From Amycolatopsis camponoti (GTDB lineage: Bacteria > Actinomycetota > Actinomycetes > Mycobacteriales > Pseudonocardiaceae), in contig NZ_CABVGP010000001.1 of the NCBI RefSeq assembly GCF_902497555.1, positions 1,716,501 through 1,780,500 of the forward strand: 64,000 bases of DNA, given 5' to 3'. The position numbers and the translations under genes are program-made. Of this stretch, positions 18,022 to 27,200 are shown one piece after another (the stretch's first letter is position 1; each line of letters starts with the position of its first letter). The notes beneath the pieces were generated by a model that made no database searches, was not told the DNA's origin, and worked only from the letters and a program-made list of their open reading frames with translations.

Positions 18022-19142
18022 CCGACCTGCTCCCGTTCGTCGCGGACCTGCCGCTGGTGGACCACCACTGCCACGGCATCGTGACGAAGGACGTGGCCCG
18101 CGCGGACTTCGAGGCGATGCTGACCGAGGCGGACACGACGTCGCCGCTGGGCACGAGCCTGTTCGACTCGCTGATCGGGCTGGCCGTGCGCGAACGCTGC
18201 GCGCCCGTGCTCGACCTGCCGAAGCACGCTCCCGCCGACGTCTACCTCGAACGCCGTGCCGAGCTGGGCGCGGCCGAGGTGGCGCGGCGGTTCCTGCGCG
18301 CCACCGGCACGACGGACTTCCTGCTGGACGGCGGGTTCCGGCCGGACTCGCTGACCACGACCGGGGAGTTCGCGGAGCTGGCCGGCACCCGCGCGCACGA
18401 TGTCGTCCGGCTGGAACAGGTCGCGGAGGACGTGATCCGGGGGACCACGGCGTCCGGGTTCGCCGCCGCTTTCACCGATGAGCTGGGGAAACGCGCGGCC
18501 ACCGCGGCCGGGTTCAAGTCGATCGCGGCCTACCGCGTCGGCCTGGAGCTGGCGGGGGAGCGGCCGTCGCGGGCGGAGGTCGAGGCCGCCGCCGGCCGGT
18601 GGCTCGCCGGGGGCGGCACCCGCCTCGCCGACGAGGTCCTGCACCGGTTCCTGGTGTTCACCGGCCTCGACCTCGGCCTGCCGGTGCAGTTCCACGTCGG
18701 GTACGGCGATTCCGACGTCGACCTGCACCGCTGCGACCCGCTGCGGCTCACCGCGCTGCTGCGGGCCACGCGCGACCGCGGCGTGCCGATCCTGCTGCTG
18801 CACAACTACCCGTTCCACCGCAACGCCGCCTACCTCGCGCAGGTCTTCGAGCACGTCTTCGTCGACGTCGGCCTCGCCACGCACAATGCGGGCTTCCGCG
18901 CGCCGGCGATCCTGGCCGAGCTGCTGGAGATCGCGCCGTTCGGGAAGGTCCTCTTCTCCACCGACGCTTTCGGCCTGGCCGAGCTGTACCACCTGGGCAC
19001 GGGCCTGTTCCGCCAGGGACTCTCGGACTTCGTGCGCGCCGGGCTCGCCGCCGGTGCGATGTCCGAAGTGGACGCCGTCCGGCTGTGTGCTTTGGTGGGA
19101 CACGAGAACGCGAAGAGGATCTACCGCTTGGAGAACGGGTGA
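18018..19142 (+). CDS. Metal-dependent amidohydrolase, FluG N-terminal type
   Basis: 374 aa TIM-barrel hydrolase. Metal ligands are visible in VDHHCHG near residue 15, LLLHNYP, and LFSTDAFG. In plants (NodGS) and fungi (FluG) this domain is fused to a glutamine synthetase domain; here the two are separate genes 1.5 kb apart. The ATG overlaps the permease stop (ATGA), and its end overlaps the M20 gene (GTGA). Role: probably hydrolysis of an amide or glutamylated intermediate. Confidence 0.85.
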   Translation: MTDLLPFVADLPLVDHHCHGIVTKDVARADFEAMLTEADTTSPLGTSLFDSLIGLAVRERCAPVLDLPKHAPADVYLERRAELGAAEVARRFLRATGTTDFLLDGGFRPDSLTTTGEFAELAGTRAHDVVRLEQVAEDVIRGTTASGFAAAFTDELGKRAATAAGFKSIAAYRVGLELAGERPSRAEVEAAAGRWLAGGGTRLADEVLHRFLVFTGLDLGLPVQFHVGYGDSDVDLHRCDPLRLTALLRATRDRGVPILLLHNYPFHRNAAYLAQVFEHVFVDVGLATHNAGFRAPAILAELLEIAPFGKVLFSTDAFGLAELYHLGTGLFRQGLSDFVRAGLAAGAMSEVDAVRLCALVGHENAKRIYRLENG

Positions 19143-20299
19143 ACGACCTTTGGGACCGCTGGACGCGGGCGATCGACGAGGAACTGCCCGCCGCGATCGA
19201 ACTCCGGCACGCGGTGCACGCCGACCCGCGCGGCTCCGGCGACGAGGAGGACACCGCCCGGCTGGTGGCCGAAGCCCTCGGCGCCGGCGAGGGCACCCGC
19301 GTCGCCAAGACCGGCCGCGCGATCCCGCTGCCCGGCGGGGACGGCCCGGTCGTCGCACTGCGCGCGGAGCTCGACGCCCTCCCGGTGCTGGAAGGCACCG
19401 GCGTGCCGTGGGCGTCGGAGAACGGTCTGATGCACGCGTGCGGCCACGACGTCCACCTCGCCGCGCTGGTCGCGGTATGCCGCGCGGCGCTGCGCGTCGG
19501 CGTCCCGCGGCCGATCCTCGCGCTGCTGCAGCCGCGCGAGGAGACGTCGCCGCCCGGCGCGCTCGACGTCGTCGAGTCCGGTGTGCTGGCCGAGGCCGGG
19601 GTGGACGCGGTGATCGGCGCGCACGTCCAGCCGCGGATCGCGCACGGCGTCGTCGCGGCGGTGCCGGGGCCGGTGAACGCCTCGACCGACGAGTTCGAGG
19701 TGACCATGCACGGCCAGGGCGGCCACGCCGGCTACCCGCAGCTGCTGCGCGACCCGATCCTGGCGCTGTCGCAGCTGGTCGTCAGCCTGCAGCAGCTGGC
19801 GTCGCGGCGGATCGACCCGGTGTTCGGCGCGGTCTGCTCGATCGGCCGGATCCAGGGCGGCGCCGCGGCCAACGTCGTCCCGGCCAGCGCGAGCGCGTTC
19901 GGCTCGCTGCGCCTGATGCGGGAGAAGGACCGTGAGAGCGCGCTGGAAGCCCTCGCGGAGATCGTGCACGGCACCGCCAAGGCGCACGGCTGCACCGCCG
20001 AGCTGGAGATCAGCCCGTGCGAGCCCGTGCTGGCCAACGACCCGGGGCTGGCGGCGGGCGCGCGGCGCTGGCTGGGCCACGCGGGCTTCGCCGTGGACGA
20101 CCAGTTCCGCTCGTTCGGCGCGGACGACTTCGCCCACTACTGCGGCGGGGCGACGCGGGGCCTGATGCTGTTCGTCGGCCTCGGCGACACCGCGGGCGTC
20201 CCCAGCCTCCACGACGAGCGGTTCCTCCCGCGCGACCAGGCCGTGGTCCAGGTGGCGCACGCGCTGGTGGCGGGGTACCTGGCCGCCTTGGAGGCTTGA
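19139..20299 (+). CDS. M20 family metallo-amidohydrolase
   Basis: 386 aa from GTG 19139. Dinuclear zinc site: HACGHDVHLAALVA, PREETSPPGA (catalytic Glu pair), and the C-terminal FGADDFAHYCGG. The GQGGHAGYPQ motif marks the dimerisation domain. Similar enzymes remove acyl groups from amino acids or hydrolyse indole-acetyl-amino acids. It is the last gene of the permease unit and likely carries out a final deacylation. Confidence 0.92.
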   Translation: MNDLWDRWTRAIDEELPAAIELRHAVHADPRGSGDEEDTARLVAEALGAGEGTRVAKTGRAIPLPGGDGPVVALRAELDALPVLEGTGVPWASENGLMHACGHDVHLAALVAVCRAALRVGVPRPILALLQPREETSPPGALDVVESGVLAEAGVDAVIGAHVQPRIAHGVVAAVPGPVNASTDEFEVTMHGQGGHAGYPQLLRDPILALSQLVVSLQQLASRRIDPVFGAVCSIGRIQGGAAANVVPASASAFGSLRLMREKDRESALEALAEIVHGTAKAHGCTAELEISPCEPVLANDPGLAAGARRWLGHAGFAVDDQFRSFGADDFAHYCGGATRGLMLFVGLGDTAGVPSLHDERFLPRDQAVVQVAHALVAGYLAALEA

Positions 20300-20323
20300 G
20301 TGCCTTAGCGCTACGGTGGCCGC

Positions 20324-21361
20324 GTGATGAGCGCCTACCTCGCTACGATCCCGAGCCCCGACCAGGGCGTCTGGCACCTGGGGCCGATCCCGGTCCGTGC
20401 GTACGCCCTGTGCATCATCGCCGGCATCATCGTGGCGATCTGGTGGGGGGAGCGGCGCTGGGCCGCCCGCGGCGGCACCAAGGGCACCGTGATCGACATG
20501 GCCGTCTACGCCGTGCCGTTCGGCCTGGTCGGCGGCCGGTTGTACCACGTGATCACCGACCCCGAGCTGTACTTCACCGAGGGCAAGAACCCCTGGAACG
20601 CGTTCGCGATCTGGGACGGCGGCCTCGGCATCTGGGGCGCCATCGCCCTCGGCGCGGTGGGCGCGCTCATCGCGTGCCGCCGCAAGGGCGTCCCGCTGCC
20701 GGCGATGGCGGACGCGATCGCCCCGGGCATCGTCGTCGCGCAGGCCATCGGCCGCATCGGCAACTACTTCAACCAGGAGCTCTACGGCGCGCACACGGAC
20801 CTGCCGTGGGGCCTGGAGGTCTACCAGCGCTTCAACCCGGAGGACCCGGACAACCTCCTGAACGGCGTCGCGACGGGGCACATCCCGCTGCCGGAGAGCC
20901 CGGTCCACCCGACGTTCCTGTACGAGCTGCTCTGGAACCTGCTGGTCGCGCTGCTGGTGGTGTGGGCGGACCGCAAGTTCAAACTGGGCCACGGTCGCGT
21001 GTTCGCGCTGTACGTGGCGGGCTACACGGTCGGGCGCGGCTGGATCGAGATGATGCGCACGGACACCGCGAACCACATCCTCGGGCTGCGGGTGAACGTG
21101 TGGACGTCGATCCTGCTGTTCGTCGCGGCGGTGGTGTACTTCGTGCTCGCCGGGAAGCGGGGGCCGCGGGAGCTGCCGGAGACGCTGCGGAGCAAGGATG
21201 CGCCGGGTCCGGAAGAGACGCCGGTCGCGGAGTCTCCGTCCGAGGAGGCTTCGGAAGAAGAGCTCGAGCACGCGAAGGTGGCGGCCGAGGCTCCGGCGGC
21301 GGAAAAGCCCGCTTCGGAGGCCGCCCCGCCGGAGGAACCGAAGAAGACCGACGAGAGCTGA
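20324..21361 (+). CDS. lgt: Prolipoprotein diacylglyceryl transferase Lgt
   Basis: 345 aa. It moves diacylglycerol from phosphatidylglycerol to the lipobox Cys of prelipoproteins. Seven membrane helices; signatures GLVGGRLYHVITDP, GRIGNYFNQELYGAHTDLPWGLEV, HPTFLYELLWN and GRVFALYVAGYTVGRGWIE. The ~60-residue C-terminal tail is Glu/Ala/Pro-rich and cytoplasmic, common in actinobacteria. GTG 20324 lies 6 nt after TACGGT; ATG 20327 is the alternative. In most actinobacteria lgt sits just after trpA; here ~7 kb separates them. Confidence 0.97.
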   Translation: MMSAYLATIPSPDQGVWHLGPIPVRAYALCIIAGIIVAIWWGERRWAARGGTKGTVIDMAVYAVPFGLVGGRLYHVITDPELYFTEGKNPWNAFAIWDGGLGIWGAIALGAVGALIACRRKGVPLPAMADAIAPGIVVAQAIGRIGNYFNQELYGAHTDLPWGLEVYQRFNPEDPDNLLNGVATGHIPLPESPVHPTFLYELLWNLLVALLVVWADRKFKLGHGRVFALYVAGYTVGRGWIEMMRTDTANHILGLRVNVWTSILLFVAAVVYFVLAGKRGPRELPETLRSKDAPGPEETPVAESPSEEASEEELEHAKVAAEAPAAEKPASEAAPPEEPKKTDES

Positions 21362-21418
21362 CCGCACCGCGTCCCTTTGCAGTGGGATTCCGGCGTGACC
21401 GATCTGGCCAGGTGAGGG

Positions 21419-21997
21419 ATGCCGCGTAACCGACGCCCGCAAGACCGGGAAGAGAAACGCGGTGAGATCGTCGCCGCGGCCACGCGGTTGTTCGTGGAAG
21501 ACGGCTACGACCCCACGACGGTGACGCGGATCGGGCGCGAGGCGGGGGTCACCTCCAACACCGTCTACTGGTACTTCAAGGACAAGGACGAGGTACTGGT
21601 CGCTGTTCTGGACGCGCTGTTCGCGCAGTTCCTGGCCGGCGTGGCGGAACGCTCGGCCGAACCGCCGGTCGAGCAGTTGTTGTGGGCGATCACCGAGCTG
21701 CGGCGGGTCGACCGGCTGATCACGACGGTGCACGCCAGGGTCGCGGCATCGGAGGCACTGCGGGTCTGGCACGACGGTTTCCACGCGCAGGTGGAGGCGA
21801 TCCTGCGGTGGCACCTGGCCGCGTTGGGCGTGCCGGAGACCGAGCAGGACGCGATGACCCGGATCGGGGTGTTCGTCGTCGAAGGGATGCTGACCCACGT
21901 AGGCGACGCCGCGGGCGATCGCGCCGTCGTCGAGACGCTGGTGCGCAGCGCCCGCGGCATCGCCGCCGTGCCGGCTACCGGATCGCCGCGGCCGTGA
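21419..21997 (+). CDS. TetR family transcriptional regulator
   Basis: 192 aa after an AGGTGAGGG ribosome site. Helix-turn-helix: FVEDGYDPTTVTRIGREAGVTSNTVYWYFKDKDEVL. The C-terminal domain is not one I can assign. It is convergent with, and overlaps by 23 bp, the alpha/beta hydrolase, whose promoter carries a pair of CTTGA/TCAAG dyads; it is a reasonable candidate to bind them. Confidence 0.88.
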   Translation: MPRNRRPQDREEKRGEIVAAATRLFVEDGYDPTTVTRIGREAGVTSNTVYWYFKDKDEVLVAVLDALFAQFLAGVAERSAEPPVEQLLWAITELRRVDRLITTVHARVAASEALRVWHDGFHAQVEAILRWHLAALGVPETEQDAMTRIGVFVVEGMLTHVGDAAGDRAVVETLVRSARGIAAVPATGSPRP

Positions 21998-23081
21998 ACC
22001 GGGCCGCGAGGAACCGGATCTGGTCGGCGACGGCCCGCTCGAACAGGTCACCGACGTAGATGTCGAAGTGGTCACCGTCGTAGTGGTTGACCTGGACGTG
22101 GTCCTGCCCGGCCGCAAGGCGGGCCGTGGTGCGCGCGGGGGCGGCGCGGTCGTCGTCGCACACGCACAACAGGGTCGCCGCGGCGATCTTGCGCAAGTCT
22201 TTGCCGGGCCGGTACAGCGGCAACCGCAACGCGAGCCGGGCCGCGACCGCGTTGGCGCTGTCGCCGCCACCGTCCGGGCCACTCATGACACCCCAGATCG
22301 TGTCGCGACCGACAGCGGTGTCGCCCGGCCGGAACGGCTGCCCGCCCGTCTCGACGGTCGCGGACAACCCCTTGCCCACGGCCGGGACCCGGGCGAGGAC
22401 CCCGGCGGTGCGAGGCGAGAGCCGAGACCCCGCCGGGATCAGCCGGGACGCCGCGGCGATCGCGGTCGGCGACACCAGGAAGGCGGGCATCCACCACACC
22501 CCGACCACCGGAGCCAGCACCGGCTTCGCCCCGAACACCGACCCGACGACATCGAGCAGCGCGGCGATGATGAGCCCGACCATGCTCACCGGACCGGCCC
22601 GGAACCGGGAGAGCAACGACGCCGGACCGTCGGTGAACGGACACTGGGCCACCACCGCGGCCAGATCGTGGTCCTCGCTCGCGACCCGCAGCACGTGCCC
22701 GCCGCCGAACGAGGTCCCCCACACCGCGATCCGGTCCGGGTCGACCTCCGGGAGGGACCGGCCGTAGGCCAGTGCCGCCCGCCAGTCGTCGAGCTGGTCG
22801 CCGATGTCGAGCAACTGCCGAGGAGATCCCTCACTGGCCCCCAGGTACCGGTAGTCGAACACCAGCACCACCCACCCCTGCGCGGCGAACCGCTGCGCGA
22901 ACGCGTCCAGCCGCCACTCCCGCACCGCGCCCAACCCGTGCGCCATGACCACCAACGGCCGAGGCCCGCCCTCCGCCGCCGGCGCGTACAGCCACGCCGC
23001 GCACCGCACGCCCCCGGACTCGAACCACACGTCCCGCCGCACCGGCGCCGTGTACCTGTCCTTCTCCGCCGAAGTTTCCAT
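21975..23081 (-). CDS. Alpha/beta hydrolase
   Basis: 368 aa. The nucleophile elbow is WGTSFGGGHVL (GxSxG), the acid is likely in the CVCDDD segment and the His in GDHFDIYVG. The N-terminus VMAHGLGAVREWRLD contains the oxyanion HG motif. The middle inserts a cap with hydrophobic stretches (GLIIAALLDVVGSVF). It resembles S15/dienelactone-type hydrolases; substrate unknown. Its upstream region holds a strong inverted repeat, so it is probably inducible. Confidence 0.88.
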   Translation of the reverse strand: METSAEKDRYTAPVRRDVWFESGGVRCAAWLYAPAAEGGPRPLVVMAHGLGAVREWRLDAFAQRFAAQGWVVLVFDYRYLGASEGSPRQLLDIGDQLDDWRAALAYGRSLPEVDPDRIAVWGTSFGGGHVLRVASEDHDLAAVVAQCPFTDGPASLLSRFRAGPVSMVGLIIAALLDVVGSVFGAKPVLAPVVGVWWMPAFLVSPTAIAAASRLIPAGSRLSPRTAGVLARVPAVGKGLSATVETGGQPFRPGDTAVGRDTIWGVMSGPDGGGDSANAVAARLALRLPLYRPGKDLRKIAAATLLCVCDDDRAAPARTTARLAAGQDHVQVNHYDGDHFDIYVGDLFERAVADQIRFLAARFTAAAIR

Positions 23082-23110
23082 CGCCTGCCCCGCTCAGCTC
23101 ACTTGCCGCT

Positions 23111-23172
23111 CTTGACTTGCGATCAAGAGCAAGTAGAGGCGAAGGCTAGAAGCCTCTTGATTGCAAGTCAAG
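23111..23172. promoter_or_regulatory. Paired dyads, 19-bp inverted repeat with one mismatch
   Basis: CTTGACTTGCGATCAAGAG (23111-23129) is repeated in inverted form at 23154-23172 with a single mismatch, 24 nt between. Each arm itself reads CTTGA-N7-TCAAG, so the element looks like two operator sites for one dimeric repressor. It lies 30 bp upstream of the hydrolase start, after the SDR stop. Confidence 0.75.
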
Positions 23173-23195
23173 AAACGAGGTCCCGAGAGGTGGGG

Positions 23196-23984
23196 TCAGC
23201 CGAGGTCGGGCAGGCCCAGCTCCAGGTTCGGTGCCTGCAGTCCGCCGTCGACCTCGAGGATCTTGCCCGTGATGTACCCGCCGGCCCGCGACGCCAGGAA
23301 CACCACCGTCGCCGCGATGTCCTCCGCCTCGCCGATGCGACCCAGCGGCGTTGCCGACTCCATCTTCTCCTTCAGCTCCGGGTTGCCGACCACGATCTCC
23401 AGGGCCGACGTCGACACCGAGCCCACCGAGATCGCGTTCACCCGCACCCGCGGCGCCAGATCCGCCGCCGCCAGGCGCGTGTAGTGGGCCAGCGCCGCCT
23501 TCGCCGTTCCGTAGGCCGCGAAGCCGCGGCCGGACAGCCGGCCCATCACCGACGAGATGTTGACGATCGAGCCGCCCGTCTTCACCAACGCGGGTGCCGC
23601 GGCGACCGTCAAAGCGTGCGCCGTCGCCACGTTGAAGCGGAACGCCTCCTCCATGAAGTCCACCGAAGACTCCAGCAGGGGCCGCGGGTACGTGCCGCCG
23701 ACGTTGTTGACCACCAGGTCGAGGCGGCCGAACTCGGTCACCGCCGTCGACGCCAGCTCCGCCGCGGCCTCCGGTGCGGAGAGGTCGGCCGGCACCGCGT
23801 GGGCCCGCCGGCCCGCGGCCGCGACGCGGGCGGCGACCTCGTCGAGCTGGGCGGAGGTGCGCGAGGCGATGACCACGTCGGCGCCCGCTTCGGCGAGGGC
23901 CACGGCGGTGGCCGCGCCGATGCCGCGGCCGGCGCCGGTGATCACCGCGACCTGGTCGGTGAGCTTGAACCGGTCGAGGATCAT
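23196..23984 (-). CDS. Short-chain dehydrogenase/reductase (SDR)
   Basis: 262 aa from ATG 23984. Classical [16 protein letters not shown] (cofactor loop), NNVGG, and the Ser-Tyr-Lys triad in NISSVMGR ... [11 protein letters not shown]. The C-terminal [10 protein letters not shown] is normal. It resembles mycobacterial SDRs that begin MILDRF. The start is 7 nt after a -10 (TACATT, minus strand), which is overlapped by a KstR-like box, suggesting a role in steroid or related lipid catabolism. Confidence 0.93.
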   Translation of the reverse strand: MILDRFKLTDQVAVITGAGRGIGAATAVALAEAGADVVIASRTSAQLDEVAARVAAAGRRAHAVPADLSAPEAAAELASTAVTEFGRLDLVVNNVGGTYPRPLLESSVDFMEEAFRFNVATAHALTVAAAPALVKTGGSIVNISSVMGRLSGRGFAAYGTAKAALAHYTRLAAADLAPRVRVNAISVGSVSTSALEIVVGNPELKEKMESATPLGRIGEAEDIAATVVFLASRAGGYITGKILEVDGGLQAPNLELGLPDLG

Positions 23985-23991
23985 GTGGCGA

Positions 23992-24007
23992 AATGTAACA
24001 CGTTCTA
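23992..24007. promoter_or_regulatory. KstR-like operator over the SDR -10
   Basis: TAGAACGTGTTACA (minus strand, 24007-23994) fits the KstR consensus TnnAACnnGTTnnA at every fixed position. It overlaps the SDR -10 TACATT (23997-23992), the position expected for repression. Confidence 0.65.
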
Positions 24008-24024
24008 GTGATGGGGGACACAAT

Positions 24025-24043
24025 CCCGACGTGCCACGTCGGG
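24025..24043. promoter_or_regulatory. 19-bp perfect palindrome upstream of gltB
   Basis: CCCGACGTG and its complement are separated by one base. It lies between the SDR promoter and the presumed gltB promoter (TTGACG 24059-24064, TATACT 24080-24085, a short 15-bp spacer). Possible operator; no known regulator matched. Confidence 0.5.
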
Positions 24044-24230
24044 CCCGTCACGTTAGGCTTGACGGGAGTTTCCGGGCCGTATACTTAGCACAACGAACTA
24101 CCGGGAACGCATCAGGAACTACGTCGTTCCGCGCAGCCAGATCGTTACCGTCCGACGTCGCTCGGGGCGCTCTGAACGGGTGCTGGCATGTTTCCCAGGT
24201 GTTAAAGTCGCGCTAACAAGCGGGCCATCG

Positions 24231-24280
24231 TCGTCCCGTGCGCTCCCCGGCCGGTAGCCCGGCCCCGCACGACAAGACGA
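24231..24280 (+). promoter_or_regulatory. Hairpin in the gltB leader
   Basis: Nested pairing: TCGTC with GACGA, CGTGCG with CGCACG, GGCCGG with CCGGCC around a 4-nt loop. It ends just upstream of the gltB ribosome site (GAAGGAGG, 24282-24289). If transcription starts near 24092 the leader is about 200 nt. It could be an attenuator or a processing or stability element. Confidence 0.5.
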
Positions 24281-24296
24281 CGAAGGAGGTCCCTTC

Positions 24297-27200
24297 ATGA
24301 TCTTCTCCGCCATCCCCGGCAAGCAGGGTCTCTACGACCCCGAGACCGAACAGGACTCCTGCGGTGTGGCCATGGTGGCCGACATCCGCGGGCGGCGCTC
24401 CCACGGAATCGTCACCGACGGCCTCGCCGCGTTGACCAACCTCGACCACCGCGGCGCCGCCGGCGCCGAACCCACCAGCGGCGACGGTGCCGGAATCCTC
24501 TTGCAACTGCCCGACACGCTCCTGCGCGCCGAAGCCGGCTTCGCGCTTCCCGAACCCGGCGAGCGCGGCGACCACGCCTACGCCGCCGGCATCGCGTTCC
24601 TGCCCGAAGACGCCGAGCAGCGCCGCAAAGCCGTCGAGCTGGCCGAACGCATCGCCGTCGAAGAAGGACTCGAAGTCCTCGGCTGGCGCGAGGTCCCGGT
24701 CGACGCCGACCGAGCCGACATCGGTCCGACCGCCCGCTCGGTGATGCCGCACTTCGCCATGCTTTTCGTGGCGTCGGAAGGTAAAGCGGGCATCGAGCTC
24801 GACCGCCTGGCCTTCTGCCTGCGCAAGCGCGTCGAGCACGAAAGCGCGAATTCCGGCTGTGGCACGTACTTCCCGTCGCTGTCCTCGCGGACGATCGTCT
24901 ACAAAGGCATGGTCACGCCGGAGCAGCTGCCCGCGTTCTTCGCCGACCTGCGCGACGAGCGGCTGGAAAGCGCCATCGCGCTGGTGCACTCCCGCTTCTC
25001 CACCAACACCTTCCCGTCGTGGCCGCTGGCCCACCCCTTTCGGTTCGTGGCCCACAACGGCGAGATCAACACCATCCGCGGCAACCGCAACCGCATGCGG
25101 GCCCGCGAGGCGCTGCTGGAGTCCGACCTCCTCGACGGCGACCTGTCCCGGCTGTTCCCGATCTGCTCGCCGGACGCGTCCGACTCGGCGTCCTTCGACG
25201 AGGTCCTGGAGCTGCTGCACCTGGGTGGGCGTTCACTGCCGCACGCCGTGCTCATGATGATCCCGGAGGCGTGGGAGAACCACGCCACCATGAAGCCGGA
25301 ACGCCGCGCTTTCTACCAGTTCCACGCGAGTCTCATGGAGCCGTGGGACGGCCCGGCGTGCGTCACCTTCACCGACGGCACGCTCGTCGGCGCGGTCCTG
25401 GACCGCAACGGCCTGCGCCCGGCGCGCTGGTGGCGCACGGCCGACGACCGCGTCGTGCTCGCCAGCGAGGCCGGCGTCCTCGACGTCGCCCCCAAGGACG
25501 TCGTGGCCAAGGGACGCCTCAAGCCGGGCCGGATGTTCCTCGTGGACACCGAGGCCGGCCGGATCGTGGACGACGAAGAGGTCAAGTCCGCGCTGGGCAA
25601 GGACCTGCCGTACGAGGGCTGGCTGCACGCGGGCCTGCTGCAGCTCGCCGAGCTGCCCGACCGCGACCACGTCGTGCAGAGCCACGACTCGGTGCTGCGG
25701 CGCCAGCTTTCCTTCGGCTACACCGAAGAAGAGCTGAAGATCCTGCTCGCGCCGATGGCCGAGAAGGGTGCCGAGCCGATCGGCTCGATGGGCACGGACA
25801 CCCCGCCCGCGGTGCTGTCCCAGCGATCCCGGCTGCTCTACGACTACTTCAAGCAGAACTTCGCGCAGGTGACCAACCCGCCGCTGGACGCGATCCGCGA
25901 GGAGCTCGTCACCTGCATGGCGCGGATCATGGGCCCGGAGCGCAACCTCCTGGCCCCCGGCCCGGCGTCCTGCCGCCACCTCAAGCTGCCGTACCCCGTC
26001 ATCGACAACGACGAGCTCGCGAAGCTCATCCACATCAACGACGACGGCGACCTCCCCGGGTTCGCCTGCAGTGTCCTTTCCGGACTGTACGAAGTGGACG
26101 GCGGCGCCGAGGCGCTGGCCGGTGCGATCGAGCGGGTGCGCCGCGAGGCGTCCGAGGCGATCGCCGCCGGCGCGCGCACGCTCGTGCTGTCCGACCGCGA
26201 CTCCGACCACCGGATGGCGCCGATCCCGTCGCTGCTGCTGGTGTCCGCGGTGCACCACCACCTGGTCCGCACCAAGGAACGCCTGCGCGTCGCGCTGGTC
26301 GTCGAATCCGGCGACGCGCGCGAGGTGCACCACATCGCGTTGCTGCTCGGCTACGGCGCCGCCGCGGTCAACCCGTACCTGGCCTTCGAGACCATCGAGG
26401 ACATGATCGGGCAGGGCGCGGTCACCGGCATCGAGCCGCGCAAGGCGATCCGCAACTACGTGCAGGCGCTGGTCAAGGGTGTCCTGAAGATCATGTCCAA
26501 GATGGGCATCTCGACGGTCGGCGCGTACACCGCCGCCCAGGTCTTCGAATCCCTCGGCCTGGCCCAGGACCTGCTCGACGAGTACTTCACCGGGACGTCG
26601 TCGAAGCTCGGCGGCGTCGGCCTGGCCGTGCTCGCCGAAGAGGTCGCCGTCCGGCACCGCCGGGCGTACCCGGACAACCCGACCGAGCGCGTCCACCGTG
26701 GACTCGACACCGGCGGCGAGTACGCCTACCGCCGCGAGGGCGAGCTGCACCTGTTCACGCCGGAGACGGTGTTCCTGCTGCAGCACGCGTCCAAGACCGG
26801 CCGCGAAGAGGTGTATCGCAAGTACACCGACGAGGTGCACCGCCTCTACCGCGAAGGCGGCACGCTGCGCGGGCTGTTCTCCTTCCACAGCGGCGTGCGC
26901 GAGCCGATCCCGCTCGACGAGGTCGAGTCCGCCGAAGCGATCTTCAAGCGCTTCAACACGGGCGCGATGTCGTACGGCTCGATTTCGGCCGAGGCCCACG
27001 AAACCCTCGCCATCGCGATGAACCGGATCGGCGGCCGGTCCAACACCGGCGAGGGCGGCGAGGACCCCGAGCGGCTCTACGACCCCGAGCGCCGGAGCGC
27101 GATCAAGCAGGTCGCGTCGGGCCGCTTCGGCGTCACGAGCGAGTACCTCGTCAACGCCGACGACATCCAGATCAAGATGGCGCAGGGCGCGAAGCCCGGC

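Noticed and set aside
19121..22282. 1053-codon minus-strand frame across the M20, lgt and TetR genes
   Set aside because: Antisense to three well-supported genes; composition is of a shadow frame.
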